Below are positions 11,701-22,092 of a stretch of DNA of 64,000 nucleotides, piece by piece. Position 1 is the stretch's first letter, and every line of letters starts with the position of its first letter. Origin of the DNA: Sphagnum compactum (taxonomy: Eukaryota > Bryophyta > Sphagnopsida > Sphagnales); assembly GCA_965153455.1 (NCBI GenBank), contig OZ234495.1, positions 18,720,875 to 18,784,874 on the forward strand, in the 5' to 3' direction. The position numbers and the translations under genes are program-made. The notes beneath the pieces are model-generated. The model did not search any database. It was given only the letters and a program-made list of their open reading frames with translations, and was not told where the DNA came from.

Positions 11701-14286
11701 GCCAAATTTGCACAATTGGATGCTCTAGTTATGAGCATAATAGCACATGTGAAATCCAATGCATTTGCTTTAGGGAAGCAAAAGAACAAGTAAGTGCCCC
11801 GTCTTCTAGTTCAAATTCCAACCCTAGATTGTTTATGGAGTGGATTTCAAGTTGGGTGGCTCTAGACGAATATATGCCGGATGTTTCAAAAGATCATGGA
11901 TCACAATCAACAAGTGGTGGAAAAACCAAGTTAAGATCTCCAAGTCGGTTGAGATGTTTGACGTCTGCACTTGTGATAAAAATGAATTGTTAGTGAGATT
12001 TATTGAAGGGCAAGTTTAAAAAGTCCAATAACTCAATTATGTTGATTGGATTTTCAAGCCTTTCACATGGGGTTTGAATTGTTGAAAGGTAACATCCATG
12101 ATCAAAATGAACTCCATAGTAGTGAATTGATGATGTAGTCGCTACATTTATTAGGCTTGGCATAATCAACTATTACCAAGCCTATAGTTATTAATGAATG
12201 TAGTAATGTGCCACCAAGATTGGGCCCATTGGATACCAAGGTTATCCAATAGCACATTCCCAAGGATGAGATATGTCGATTGGAGTTGTTTTGGAAGCAT
12301 TAGTTTAACTATGGTTGGAACATTACAATTTCGTATCAAGGTTTGACAATATCATTATGTCAAGAGGGATCCATAGGCTAGGCAAGCCTCCATGTGTCAT
12401 ATTATGATGTTACAACAAAAATACCTTAATTGTTGACAACATCAACAATTCAAGGTTACTAGTGTTCATTTTTTAATATCACATTGTTGGGGCTATTGGG
12501 ATTTGTCCAGGATTGGGCTAATTGATCTAGCCGTTGTAGGATAGTCATGTCAAGATCTTTCACAAGTTGGGACAAGCCAAGGACTTTTAAACCTTAAATT
12601 AGGAATTATTATAGGAATTGATCCAAATTTTACAATATTTGCAAGTTACATTAAGTGTTCCCATATGCATACTTGTTGGAGAATGTCCCACCATTGGGAG
12701 ATTCTCCCTCAATTATTTTTGGCAAGATGACAACAGATCAAGGCTTGACATCATTTCAAGAAACTCTTAAAACAAGCACTTCTCTTCATGCTATTGAGCA
12801 CCTTTCTCCATACAATCCTGGCATAATCTAGAATATATAGCTCCAAATTGTGGTTTCAACAAGCAGAAGAGGCTTTGGATTAAACACATAATCATTAATA
12901 TGCGTTATCCAAAGGACCCAAAGTATTATTATGCCTCTAATCAAATGCCAATTCACTACGAATGGTCTACTAAGACATTGTGGAAGCATGTCATTTCTGA
13001 AGAGGCATTGACTCCTCCAGTTGAGGTTACTCCAAGGATAGTCATTCATTCGTGGATTGTCGACCAATTTACTTATGAAATTAATGGCCCAATGTCATTA
13101 GGATTGCTAAGCATGATCACAACTCCAAAATCGGTGTATATGTAATCTTTACAAAGGCTTTATACTAGTACCATGAATTTGTTTAAAGTTCCCCCTTCGT
13201 TTGTGACTAGTTGAAAAAATCATGCAATCCGAAAGCCGATGACAAATTTTGAAGGTTTTGTAATAATGTTGGAATCCAAGTTTCAAATACGTTTTGAATC
13301 GAGATTTCTCCCCACTCTCCCCCCCAAAGTTCCATTCATTGTAGTGGTGGTGTCCCAATGGGTTGATCAAAGAACATTGATTCACAATACTCTATAAATT
13401 TTGTTGTACCTTCACAAAAAGCAAGAAATTTGTTGTTACCTTGTAAAGCTGCATGCTTCCAAAGCAACTTCTAATTCCCAAATTTGAATGCCTTTCCCAT
13501 TTACCCATCCTCCTTTCCATTGCCTCATATCCCCTAACGTCACCCATCCCAATACTTTTCCAATGAAAAGTGCGCTTACCTTCAGAATTCTTATTGTTTT
13601 TTTCTGATACTTTAAAAAATCAATTTCCATAGATGAAAATCACTCAAAATTCAATAAATTTTTTTGCTCCATTCATTACTCCAAAAATTATGAAACAATA
13701 AAGATGCACATCATCTTGTCGAGGGCTTTCCAACAATACCAAAATCAAAAGCTAAGAGTTCCATGGTTTGGGAGGGTTAGGGCATGGTCACATCCAAACA
13801 ATCCAAACTTGGAATCAAGGTTTGCATGAACAGGGTTTAGGGTTCTAACCCTTTGTTGTGTTCAGGATTATTATCTCCAAGATATGTTTTTGAAGTCTTA
13901 TCATCTCAATCTTTGGTGCATGTTTTTATGTGTGATTTTGCTTGTTTTGATGTGCAACTTAATTAGTTTTATTCGTGTTGCCAATCTAACAATGCAAAAT
14001 CGACAGAAAAATTGAATTCAAAGACAAGAAATGCAATCTGTATGCACAGAACACAGGTGACTATAACTGGTAAAATTGGTGGGTGATGAATTTTGAGTGG
14101 GTGGGGAGAGAGCAAGACCATCATTTCCAGTTGAAACAAAAAGAACTTTTTTCCCTCTTGGAAAAATGATCAGGCACCCATGAAATCATCAACTGCAAAG
14201 AATTGTTATCTAGAGTTACTCTTGCTAAGAATTATGGGCAGCAAGAATTATGAGGAAAGCTTCTAAGGTCAACAATGATGCATAAT
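8754..14286. other. Gene-poor AT-rich intergenic stretch
   Basis: About 5.5 kb between the elongase leader and the carrier gene. I see homopolymer-rich DNA, no exon chain with consistent splice phases and no RNA gene. The part from 11.5 to 13.2 kb has longer interrupted reading frames and may be a decayed mobile element; it is listed separately. Confidence 0.4.
11560..13145 (+). other. Possible decayed mobile element with residual ORFs
   Basis: Forward-strand reading frames here are interrupted by stops but have protein-like composition, unlike the flanking homopolymeric DNA. The best is an 81-codon ORF at 12900-13145, starting MRYPKDPKYYYASNQMP and containing a Pro/Val/Ile-rich stretch. Just upstream, about 12670-12830, an open frame encodes a further segment ending HLSPYNPGII. 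I do not recognise reverse transcriptase, integrase or transposase motifs, and see no terminal repeats. It may be a remnant of a retroelement gag-like region, or chance. Confidence 0.25.
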
Positions 14287-14340
14287 CTCTGTCTCTGTCT
14301 CTGTCTCTCTCTCGCTGTCTCTCTCTGTCTCTCTCACTTC
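14287..14340. repeat. (TCTGTC/TC)n microsatellite
   Basis: An interrupted CT-rich simple repeat of TCTGTC and TC units, directly downstream of the carrier gene's stop codon on its strand, probably beyond or within the 3' UTR. Confidence 0.85.
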
Positions 14341-14449
14341 TGACCCCAAAATAAGGGTTGAATCAACACATTTGTTCTACACAAACACAAGTACCTTCTT
14401 GCCTATTTCATCCTGCAAAAGTATGGAGCAAATACTTCTCCCGGCAGCC

Positions 14450-17400
14450 TTAGGCTTCCACCTCCTTGGTGAACAGCTTCTTTGTCTGCAAAACGGCCGG
14501 CACACCTTCAGTACACATAACAACGTTGCCAGTGACTTGTCCCAGTTGCTGCTTTCGATCGCCAGTAAGCAATTGCTCCCCATTTACAGTGATCAGGGCA
14601 GCCACTCCAGATATTCAGCTCTAAATTTGAACATATGTAATGAAAAAACGTTTCAGTTTGGGAAAGTGAGAAATACTGAGGGTATACTGACCTGTTCTAA
14701 TGTCAAAAACATGACAACATTCCAGGAGCCAATTCGACCAAAGTTGGGCAAGAAGCCTTTGTAAAAAGCCATGAGACCCTGCATTTGACCCCCCCTCCCA
14801 CTACATTACTATCTATTCACCATCTCTGTGTACTTCTATTCTGTCAAAGCTTGATCTCCGATAAAACTTTTCTGCCATATCAAAACATAACAGAGATGTG
14901 GAAGGAAAGAAACAGAGCCTAGGGAAGGGAAGGTGTACATCGTTCTTCAAGGTCTGGACAAAGCAATCAACTGTGCCTTTGTATGCAGTACTGCTGCTTC
15001 CCATCATTCGTGACTTGACCTGCATGACTGATGGACATTAAAGATATGCAGCAAATATAAACATCCTAGATATACATACTGTCACTGTGAATGATGCTGA
15101 AGCCCTGATGCATGACAAGGAGAAAATTCATCACAAAAGAAGGTGCTGGCAACACACCACATCCACAGGGGAGCCCACACACACAGCAATAAAGCCCGCT
15201 CCCAACCCAGAGAGCAAGTGTGTGACGACATTGTCTGAAAACCCTGGCAGCTTAAGTAATGTCTGCACAGTTTGCCAAGAAAGCCATAAGTGTGCAGGGA
15301 CCCCAACTAAATGCCCCAATTTTGCAGCTGGAAAAAAGGTACATCAACTTGTGCATGGCTCCCTTGAGATATCCCAAAGAGTGGAGAAGATGAACAGTGG
15401 AGACTTGTTAACGTTTATGGTACCTGCTTGACTTGGTCATAGCTTGCTAGCTCAGCAGCATTGATGATGGCATTTCGCGCTACATTGGGGCCAAGCCCAG
15501 TCCACAATTTAGTAACTCCTTCCTGGTGACAGGAAAGATTCAGGTGTAGCAAAAGAAACCACAATGATCTGAGCCCAGACATAATTACAACTACCCAACA
15601 CAGGAGGTTTTGTGATAAAAACTTAATAAATGTTTTGATTGTGCTGCTCTTCTCAAGTAAACATATCATACACCCTGCAACACCAATAAAGTATGTCACT
15701 GGAAGTAGACCTGCTTGGCAATTGTGGAGTAAGCATTCATGGCTCCACTGTAACGCCTAGGTACACCAGGGGGAAGCTTGCCTTCAGCCTGAAGCCGGAC
15801 CTTCACCAAATCAGTTGGACTAGCCACAGCTATGGCTAGAGCACCTGCTTTCCCCAGTCACAGAATCCTTCATCAAGCCAAAAGTTCTGGAACAAATATA
15901 GCCATTGATGGTGGAAGAGGACTGACATCCCAAGGTTTATCAAATGAAGAATGTTGTTCTACATATACAGTACTCACATGAGCCAGAGAGTGAGGAAAGG
16001 AGAGCAGGCCTTGCCTGTAGTGAGACCAGCTGCAATTTTTTTGTGAAGTGGGACATCTCCTACATGATTTGGCCCAATGTACAAGTTCTTCACCTGTACA
16101 CGTCATATTGCCACCACAACACAGCTATCAGCAACCAAATGAGCAACTTTGCATTAGACCAACAATACTAGGGCACTCATGAACCACCTGTCTGGCTTGC
16201 AGATTCCAGGTTGACAGACCCCACAAACAGTCCTCTAGTACCCCTTCCTCTCTATCACTAAGTGAGGAAATATCAATGAGATTGCAAAGAAAACTTCACA
16301 AACAAGCTTTGAAGGTAACTTTCTGTGTCAGCAACTGGCACAAACATGACAAGAATGAGTGTGGTCATTAGAACTTGTGAGTGTTACACACAAAGTATCA
16401 GGCCCTTCTCTTTGAGTAAGTTAACTGCTGAGGAAGTTCATAAACCCTGACTCTTCCACCAAAGCTTCAAATTCCTCCTTGAGAATTGCAAAGGATCTAA
16501 TGCCAGTTGCAATACCCCAAAAAATCATTTGTTGTGAAGACAGGAGACAAAAAGGGGAATGATGTGGTAAAAAGGCAAGGTGAGAGAAACACACAGGTTC
16601 ATAGAGGCCGATGCGCAGGCCTCCAAAAAGGATCTGTCTGTGAAGACCAGGAACAATCCCTCGCCACAAAGACATTGTGCCCTCCTCCCTGGCTATGGTG
16701 GCAATTGTCCCAACCATTCCGCGGTACTTGGGAACTACATTGACCTCACCAGCCAATGCTTTCCCTTGCAGTTGTAATCTGACCTTGGCTGTGTCCAGAG
16801 GGATGGTACATACCTGTCATACACATACATACATATCCAATCCATAATCCTCCCAATCTTTAGTCAGAGCACAGAAACATTCTGCAGAAACATTTCCACA
16901 TATGCTCAACAAACACAAATCCATTTCCTTCTCCTACTGAAAGCCGATGAATCCTTGAGCATTTGGAAGAAAAATTCCAACAAGACTTCAAACAAAACAT
17001 ACTCTTTCCTGACAGATTCTAACATCCAAGACCTGAAACCTAGCTATCAACAACAAGAACAACAACCAAAACGATCTGGGAAAAAAGAAAAATGCAAAGC
17101 TTCAAATGCTCATTCTCCGAGACACAGAAAAAACAAGCGAACTTCGCAAATATCAAAACGCCATCTCTCCTTCCTTAACCCCGCTCTCTTAACAAGTCTA
17201 CTTCCCCGGGGTTTCCTAGAGTTCGGCAATTCCTGACCTGATAAACAAAAGTTAGAAAGAAAAAACACAGAGAAGGATCTCGCGCAAGCATCAACACAAT
17301 CGGTACAAATTCAGAAACAGACCGACGACACTAACTAACTGACAAAGAGAGAGCTAGCTATTTTATTTTCTCAGATTTTCTCTTTCATTTTCATGAGGGA

Positions 17401-17658
17401 TGCAAGAGATTGATCGATCGATCGATCGAAGGCCAAAACAAAGAGCGGAGACGGAGAATCTAAACACACAAATCATCTTCGCAGGAAGTAAACCAAACAA
17501 ACAAACAAAACGGCAGGAAAGAATCTGGCAACAAGATTTATGAGATGGAAAGAGGGAAAGAAGACGACCTCGGCAACGCTGGCACTGAAGGCGCTGCTGA
17601 TGAAGGTACCGGCGAGGGAGATGGGCGTCCTAGTCTTGGGCTTCTTCTGGTCCGCCAT
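14450..17658 (-). CDS. UCP1: Mitochondrial uncoupling protein-type carrier (plant UCP/PUMP)
   Basis: Mitochondrial inner-membrane carrier of the SLC25 family; plant UCP1/2 exchange dicarboxylates and amino acids and conduct fatty-acid-stimulated protons. Nine exons on the reverse strand: 17658-17569, 16813-16595, 16093-16015, 15844-15711, 15522-15424, 15262-15158, 15019-14939, 14778-14692, 14485-14450. They join in phase to 309 residues; plant UCPs have about 305. All three Px[D/E]xx[K/R] repeats are present: PLDTAK (about 35), PTDLVK (about 139) and PVDVVK (about 239, split by intron 6). The UCP-typical stretches [20 protein letters not shown] and [13 protein letters not shown] are also intact. 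The start is [19 protein letters not shown]. Intron 3 uses a GC donor (16014-16013, CAG then GCAAGG) with a normal AG acceptor. A (GA)n tract lies just upstream of the ATG. The identification is very secure; UCP1 versus UCP2 paralogy is not resolved. Confidence 0.96.
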
Positions 17659-17728
17659 CGCCACCGTCCCGCCGCTACAACACACTACTGATGATGAGAA
17701 AGCGGCAGGAGAGGAGAGAGAAAAGAGG

Positions 17729-17734
<6 letters not shown>

Positions 17735-17768
<34 letters not shown>
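17735..17768. repeat. (GA)n microsatellite in the carrier gene leader
   Basis: A pure GA dinucleotide run about 80 bp upstream of the UCP ATG. It reads as (TC)n on the gene's strand, a common composition of plant 5' leaders. Confidence 0.9.
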
Positions 17769-17771
<3 letters not shown>

Positions 17772-18103
17772 AGGGGGAAAATGAACCAAAAACAGACTAC
17801 AATTTGTTATATTCAATTTTGTTTTTTGGTTGCAACTTTGTTGATGAAACTCCTTGCTGTCTTATTCCGCCTTTCATCACAAGCAACGTGTCAATAAGGT
17901 AATAGTAAAGCTTACATGATGAAATAGGGCTTAGGCTAGTGCCTTACAATTGAGGTTTTGTTTTTTTTTTTCTTCTTTTGGGCGATTTTCTGATGTTGCA
18001 TCATTGGCTAGCATCTCAAGAAAGAAAGATTTAGTATTACATGATAACAGAACAAGTAGCACAGTATCAAAAGAAATTTGTAATCCTGTTGTTGCTGTTG
18101 TTT

Positions 18104-18180
18104 GATGACTTGTAGGAGGAGCATGTTTGTTTGGTGACTTGTAAGAGGAGCATGTTTGTTTGGTGACTTGTAAGAGGAGC
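18104..18180. repeat. 29-bp minisatellite, 2.7 copies
   Basis: GGTGACTTGTAAGAGGAGCA followed by TGTTTGTTT repeats at 18104, 18133 and 18162 (the last is partial). Copies 2 and 3 are identical and copy 1 differs at two bases, so the duplication is recent. Confidence 0.9.
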
Positions 18181-19739
18181 AAAGCAGCACTCTAAATTTG
18201 ACCAACCCAGTTTGTTCAAATCCCTTTCATGTATGATCCATCTTTGATCTTATCATGTGACACAGAATGAGCAGTAGTAATCTGCAAGGAAGATTATAGC
18301 TAGCTCATAAGCTAGAGGACCCAAGAAATAGATTCCTGAATCCCGGTCTTTGGATCTAGTTGGGGATTGGGAGAGGAGGATTTTGATGACTCAGTCACAC
18401 AACTAGGCATTTTTGGCTGTGCTCCTCTTTGCACCAGTTTTTCTGCTCTTCACTTGTACTCCAGCCCAAGGAATTGTATTAACATGAAACATGTGTGTTT
18501 GGTGTGTGCACACATATATACACAGAGCATAGCATGTTATTCTGGATGGTTGGGATTGGCAACGACTAATTTAAGCCATCCTCTCACATTCTTATTATGT
18601 GGATACCATACAGAGTGACAATCCTAGTTGCCTCATGGATGCACTGTATCGTGAATAATGTATTGTTTTGCATGAAAAGCTTTGAAACTATCCAGGGATC
18701 TCACACATTGACAAGCAGATCAGAAACTCCTCATTAAATCCTCATTGTTTGGTGATTCTTCTTACTCTCTAGATGGTATCTAGCTCAAATCCCCGTCCCC
18801 ACCCAAAAAAAAAAATTCAAAATTAAAAAATTCAGATTCCAGTTCTGGTTCTAGAACTGGGTCCAGTTTTAAACCTGTTTCTGGTTTTGATTCCAAAAAT
18901 CAGACCCAGTTCCAGTTCAGTTCTTGGTATCAGAACTGAGGGTTCTAACCGACCAAACCAGGTAACCACCCAACACCCGTCTCAACATGACAGCAACCAG
19001 AAAGTCTGGGTTCATTATATCCCCAAAGCAAGCCAATATCTGTTGTGCATAAACCCTTCAGACCCAATTGTCACCCATCTGATCTGGGCTAAAACCCTAA
19101 ACCGTTGTGATCAAACTCTCACCTTAAACTTCTTGCGAACACAGTTGATGTTGTCATTTGTTTCGTTGGCTTGTCTCTCTAGTATTCTCTCCTGCAGAAA
19201 TCTACCCAATTGAGAAATGTTTGATTCTTCTCACTGCGGGACTGCACTACTGTCAGTAGTTTCTCAAGTTATTGCAAGCTCAACTGCCATCTAGAAGATT
19301 TTTAAAAAAGGGTGATCATCTGTGTCCTGCTTGCTACATACTTTTATCATGCAGCCAAAATCATGTCTTCAAATAAGAGCAAGTGATGAAGCGAGAAAAC
19401 CAAGAGAAGGGTTTCAAATGGAAAACATGAAACCTTCTGCAGAACTTCAGAAAGCAAGTGGATCAAGACATTTCTGGGATACATAAAAATTAACTAGTTG
19501 GAAATCACGCATTCTTTGCCAACTGCATGACACTTTCTGTTTGAAAGTGTGGAAGAAATGGACAATGAATTCATGTCCAGGAAGCAGCAGCTTCCAGCTA
19601 CTTGCATTCTTCAGTATCAGGTCAATTCACAACATCTATAATGCTCATATTTAGACATGCTAGCTATCTCTACAGTGAAATGGGGTCATTGTCTCAAGTT
19701 AATACCTCTAAATTGGACACCTGTAATATTATATTTCAC
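18181..19739. other. Intergenic stretch without recognised genes
   Basis: Contains unremarkable short ORFs. There is a CAGTTCTGG/CCAGTTC-rich low-complexity patch at about 18838-18930 and a poly-A run near 18805 preceded by a weak tRNA B-box-like sequence. No splice-consistent coding chain is visible, although downstream exons of the candidate gene at 19.7-20.2 kb could be hidden here. Confidence 0.35.
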
Positions 19740-20221
19740 CTTCCGCATTTGGTCAGCAAGCTCATCATGGGCAGATTTTGATTGCATTTCAAAAAGCTCC
19801 CTGAAAATGCAGATTTTCTACCCTTAAATCTCACCACAACTAGAGTGAAGAAAGGTGAACCCGCAGAATGCACAATAGCAAAATTCTATGAACCCAAGGA
19901 AATAAGACTCAACTAAGAACAAGAGAGTAACAATAAATGCTATCTGAGATAACTGTCAAGCAGACCCATCTTACAAGTAGCATACCTTAAGACCATAAAC
20001 AGCCAATATCCAATAGCATTGCCATTTTGCAAATCTGATATGATAGAATTAAGGACATGCTCCTGCTTTCAAAATGTGTGATAACGCATCCTTCAATGCT
20101 TTGTGGATTTGTCCAGCATCATGTTCATCCATATTGCTCCCTGCTCGAATAGCTACATCACAAACATCACAATGATGACCCAATTTCATGATTCTTCTAC
20201 TCTTTGTTTGATAATCACCCT
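19740..20221 (-). CDS. Candidate exon chain of an unidentified spliced gene (partial)
   Basis: I do not recognise this gene. Three reverse-strand segments behave like exons. The first is about 20221-20057 (contains GHHCDVCDVAIRAGSNMDEH), with a good acceptor but a weak GTCC donor. The second is 20034-19986 (LQNGNAIGYWLFMVLR), with CAG acceptor and GTATGC donor. The third is 19800-19740 (ELFEMQSKSAHDELADQMRK), with CAG acceptor and GTGAAA donor. The last two join in phase (AG plus G), giving a hydrophobic segment followed by a charged helix. The first segment has a CxxC pair. Upstream coordinates to about 20700 contain a hydrophobic reverse-strand ORF that could belong to the same gene. No start or stop can be assigned. 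Confidence 0.3.
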
Positions 20222-21868
20222 CTGCATGAACAAAATAAAAAACTATTAGTTTTCCTACATACTTAACATGAAAATAAATTGCTCTGTAATGTTGATTATT
20301 TTCTTTCAAATATTTGGTGTGGAATTAAGACTCAATAATACAAAGGCAGCAATACAAGGAGCCTTGCATGAAGACCAAAGCGATCAACACACAGCCAACA
20401 ATGAGCAGAAGCACTGCTACCAAGCAGGGATACAAAGGTATTGGACTCCCAATTGCAATTACCGTGTCTGCCTACATGGCCATCCTCAAAACAAACATAG
20501 ATTGCTTCATTGTGTGAGGATATTATAGTGTGGATACTCCACTCAAGAACTCCCCAAGGTAACCAAGAACAAGGAGCACAAATTAGCACACAAATCTCCT
20601 TGGAGAAAATTAGAGTTTGACCCTTTATGGACATTGTAGAATTCAATCCAGAGCTGCAAAGTGTGAAAACCCATTGCACACAAACACAATGTCCAGAGGA
20701 TCATTGAAACAAATACTAAGTGCACAAACCACCTTGCAAATTGACATTAAGAATGCAATCCAAGACCACGAGTTTTTTATATTCATCGCCATCATCATTG
20801 GTAGCAACTATAAAGCCCCCAACTATGTACCTAAGTATTGGGTTACCCCACAACCCCTCTCCCTTTTCTTCCCCATCCAAAAACAAACAAGTTCAGGATG
20901 AGTCCTTATGCCACATTCCTAATGCAAGCTCTGTGTTCCTTATTATCATGCACTACAGCCCCAACTGCCCATACAAATTGCATAGAGTCGTGGCATGCAC
21001 AAAAGACCACAATGCCACATCCATACATGGGGAATCCAGATACTTTCTCTTAGCAGTAAAATACTAAAGCATTCAATGTAACTATCAGCAATGGCAAAGA
21101 GAAATTCAAAGTTCATATGAACTGCAATTCCTGACAATGTATAGACATGCAGCACTAGGAAGAATCAGTGCAAACTTCATGCATCACAAAAGAGAGATAT
21201 ATACCTCTTCAAAGTCACCTAGTTTCTGAGTTCACCAATTTCTGATTTCTTTCTTTAGGGTTTTAGGGTTTACCCTAGACCCTAAACCCAAAGACCCAGC
21301 AATGGTCCAAGCAAATCATCAACCCAAACACAACAAGCATAATCAATTCACAAGTTGTTAGAGTCCAATTGTATATCATTGATGAGCAAGCTGAGAGATA
21401 ATAGTACTTTTAAGTCAAAAACTTCTTAGCATATGAATTGAGCATTCTCTGTCAAACCTCTCTAAGCTTCTATGCAATAAGCTGACAACAACTGCATCTG
21501 TAACCCTTAAACCCATCTAACCCTAAATCCAACAAGTAGTTTACCCTTCAATTGGATTTGACTGATGAACCTCATCCAACAACACCAAAGGCACATTTCA
21601 ATTCCTTCGAAATTTTCAGCTACGATTTAATTTAATTTTCAGTGAAGAAATCATTCAATATTCAAGAACTTTTGCATCGCAAGTCGAAACGTCATCATGG
21701 AACCAAGCCCATGCACCCCTCCTCATCAAGAGCTTTCAAAGACACCAAGAACACGATCTGAAGCATCCGGGTTCGGTGGATCTCATAACTACAAAACAAA
21801 CTACCTTCCTTCATAGATAGATGGGAAGGCTTGATCCCAAGGGCATCCCTTAATTTGAGGGTTGTAGA
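20222..21868. other. Intergenic or unresolved intron sequence
   Basis: Short ORFs on both strands, including hydrophobic ones at 20332-20725 (-), lack convincing splice links. A telomere-like patch is listed separately. No other feature was seen. Confidence 0.35.
21256..21290. repeat. Interstitial telomere-like motifs in inverted orientation
   Basis: TTAGGGTTTTAGGGTTT is followed immediately by ACCCTAGACCCTAAACCC, so plant telomere-type heptamers of opposite orientation meet head to head within 35 bp. Confidence 0.75.
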
Positions 21869-21870
21869 CT

Positions 21871-22092
21871 AAGGTGCATTCACACCTAATGTTAAGTCAG
21901 TGTTAAGTGAAAGTCTAGGTGGCATCTTAGGTGGCACCCAATGTTAAATGGGTGATTGTTCAATATTAAGTGAATGTTGACTTAACATACAAATTTCATG
22001 GTAAGTAAGTTTGTTTATGTCTTAAACGATTAGTTTGGTGTTAGGGGACTTATAAATACTAGAGTCCTTAACATCAAGTGTGAATGTACCTT
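21871..22092. mobile_element. MITE-like element with 26-bp terminal inverted repeats
   Basis: The left end 21871-21896 (AAGGTGCATTCACACCTAAT plus GTTAAG) and the right end 22067-22092 (reverse complement AAGGTACATTCACACTTGAT plus GTTAAG) match at 23 of 26 positions, enclosing 170 bp of AT-rich non-coding DNA. Internal GTTAAGT motifs recur several times. Size, long inverted ends and lack of coding capacity fit a miniature inverted-repeat transposable element. A clear target-site duplication was not found, so the superfamily is unassigned. Confidence 0.65.

Noticed and set aside
14372-14764. 130-codon + strand ORF
   Set aside because: Antisense shadow of the last two exons of the UCP gene.
17412-17430. 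(GATC)4 palindromic run
   Set aside because: Short simple repeat within UCP intron 1; no functional reading in a plant nuclear genome.
18740-18815. B-box-like GCTCAAATCCCC followed by a poly-A run, possible SINE
   Set aside because: Stem pairing is weak and no A box was convincing; too little to call beyond a hint.
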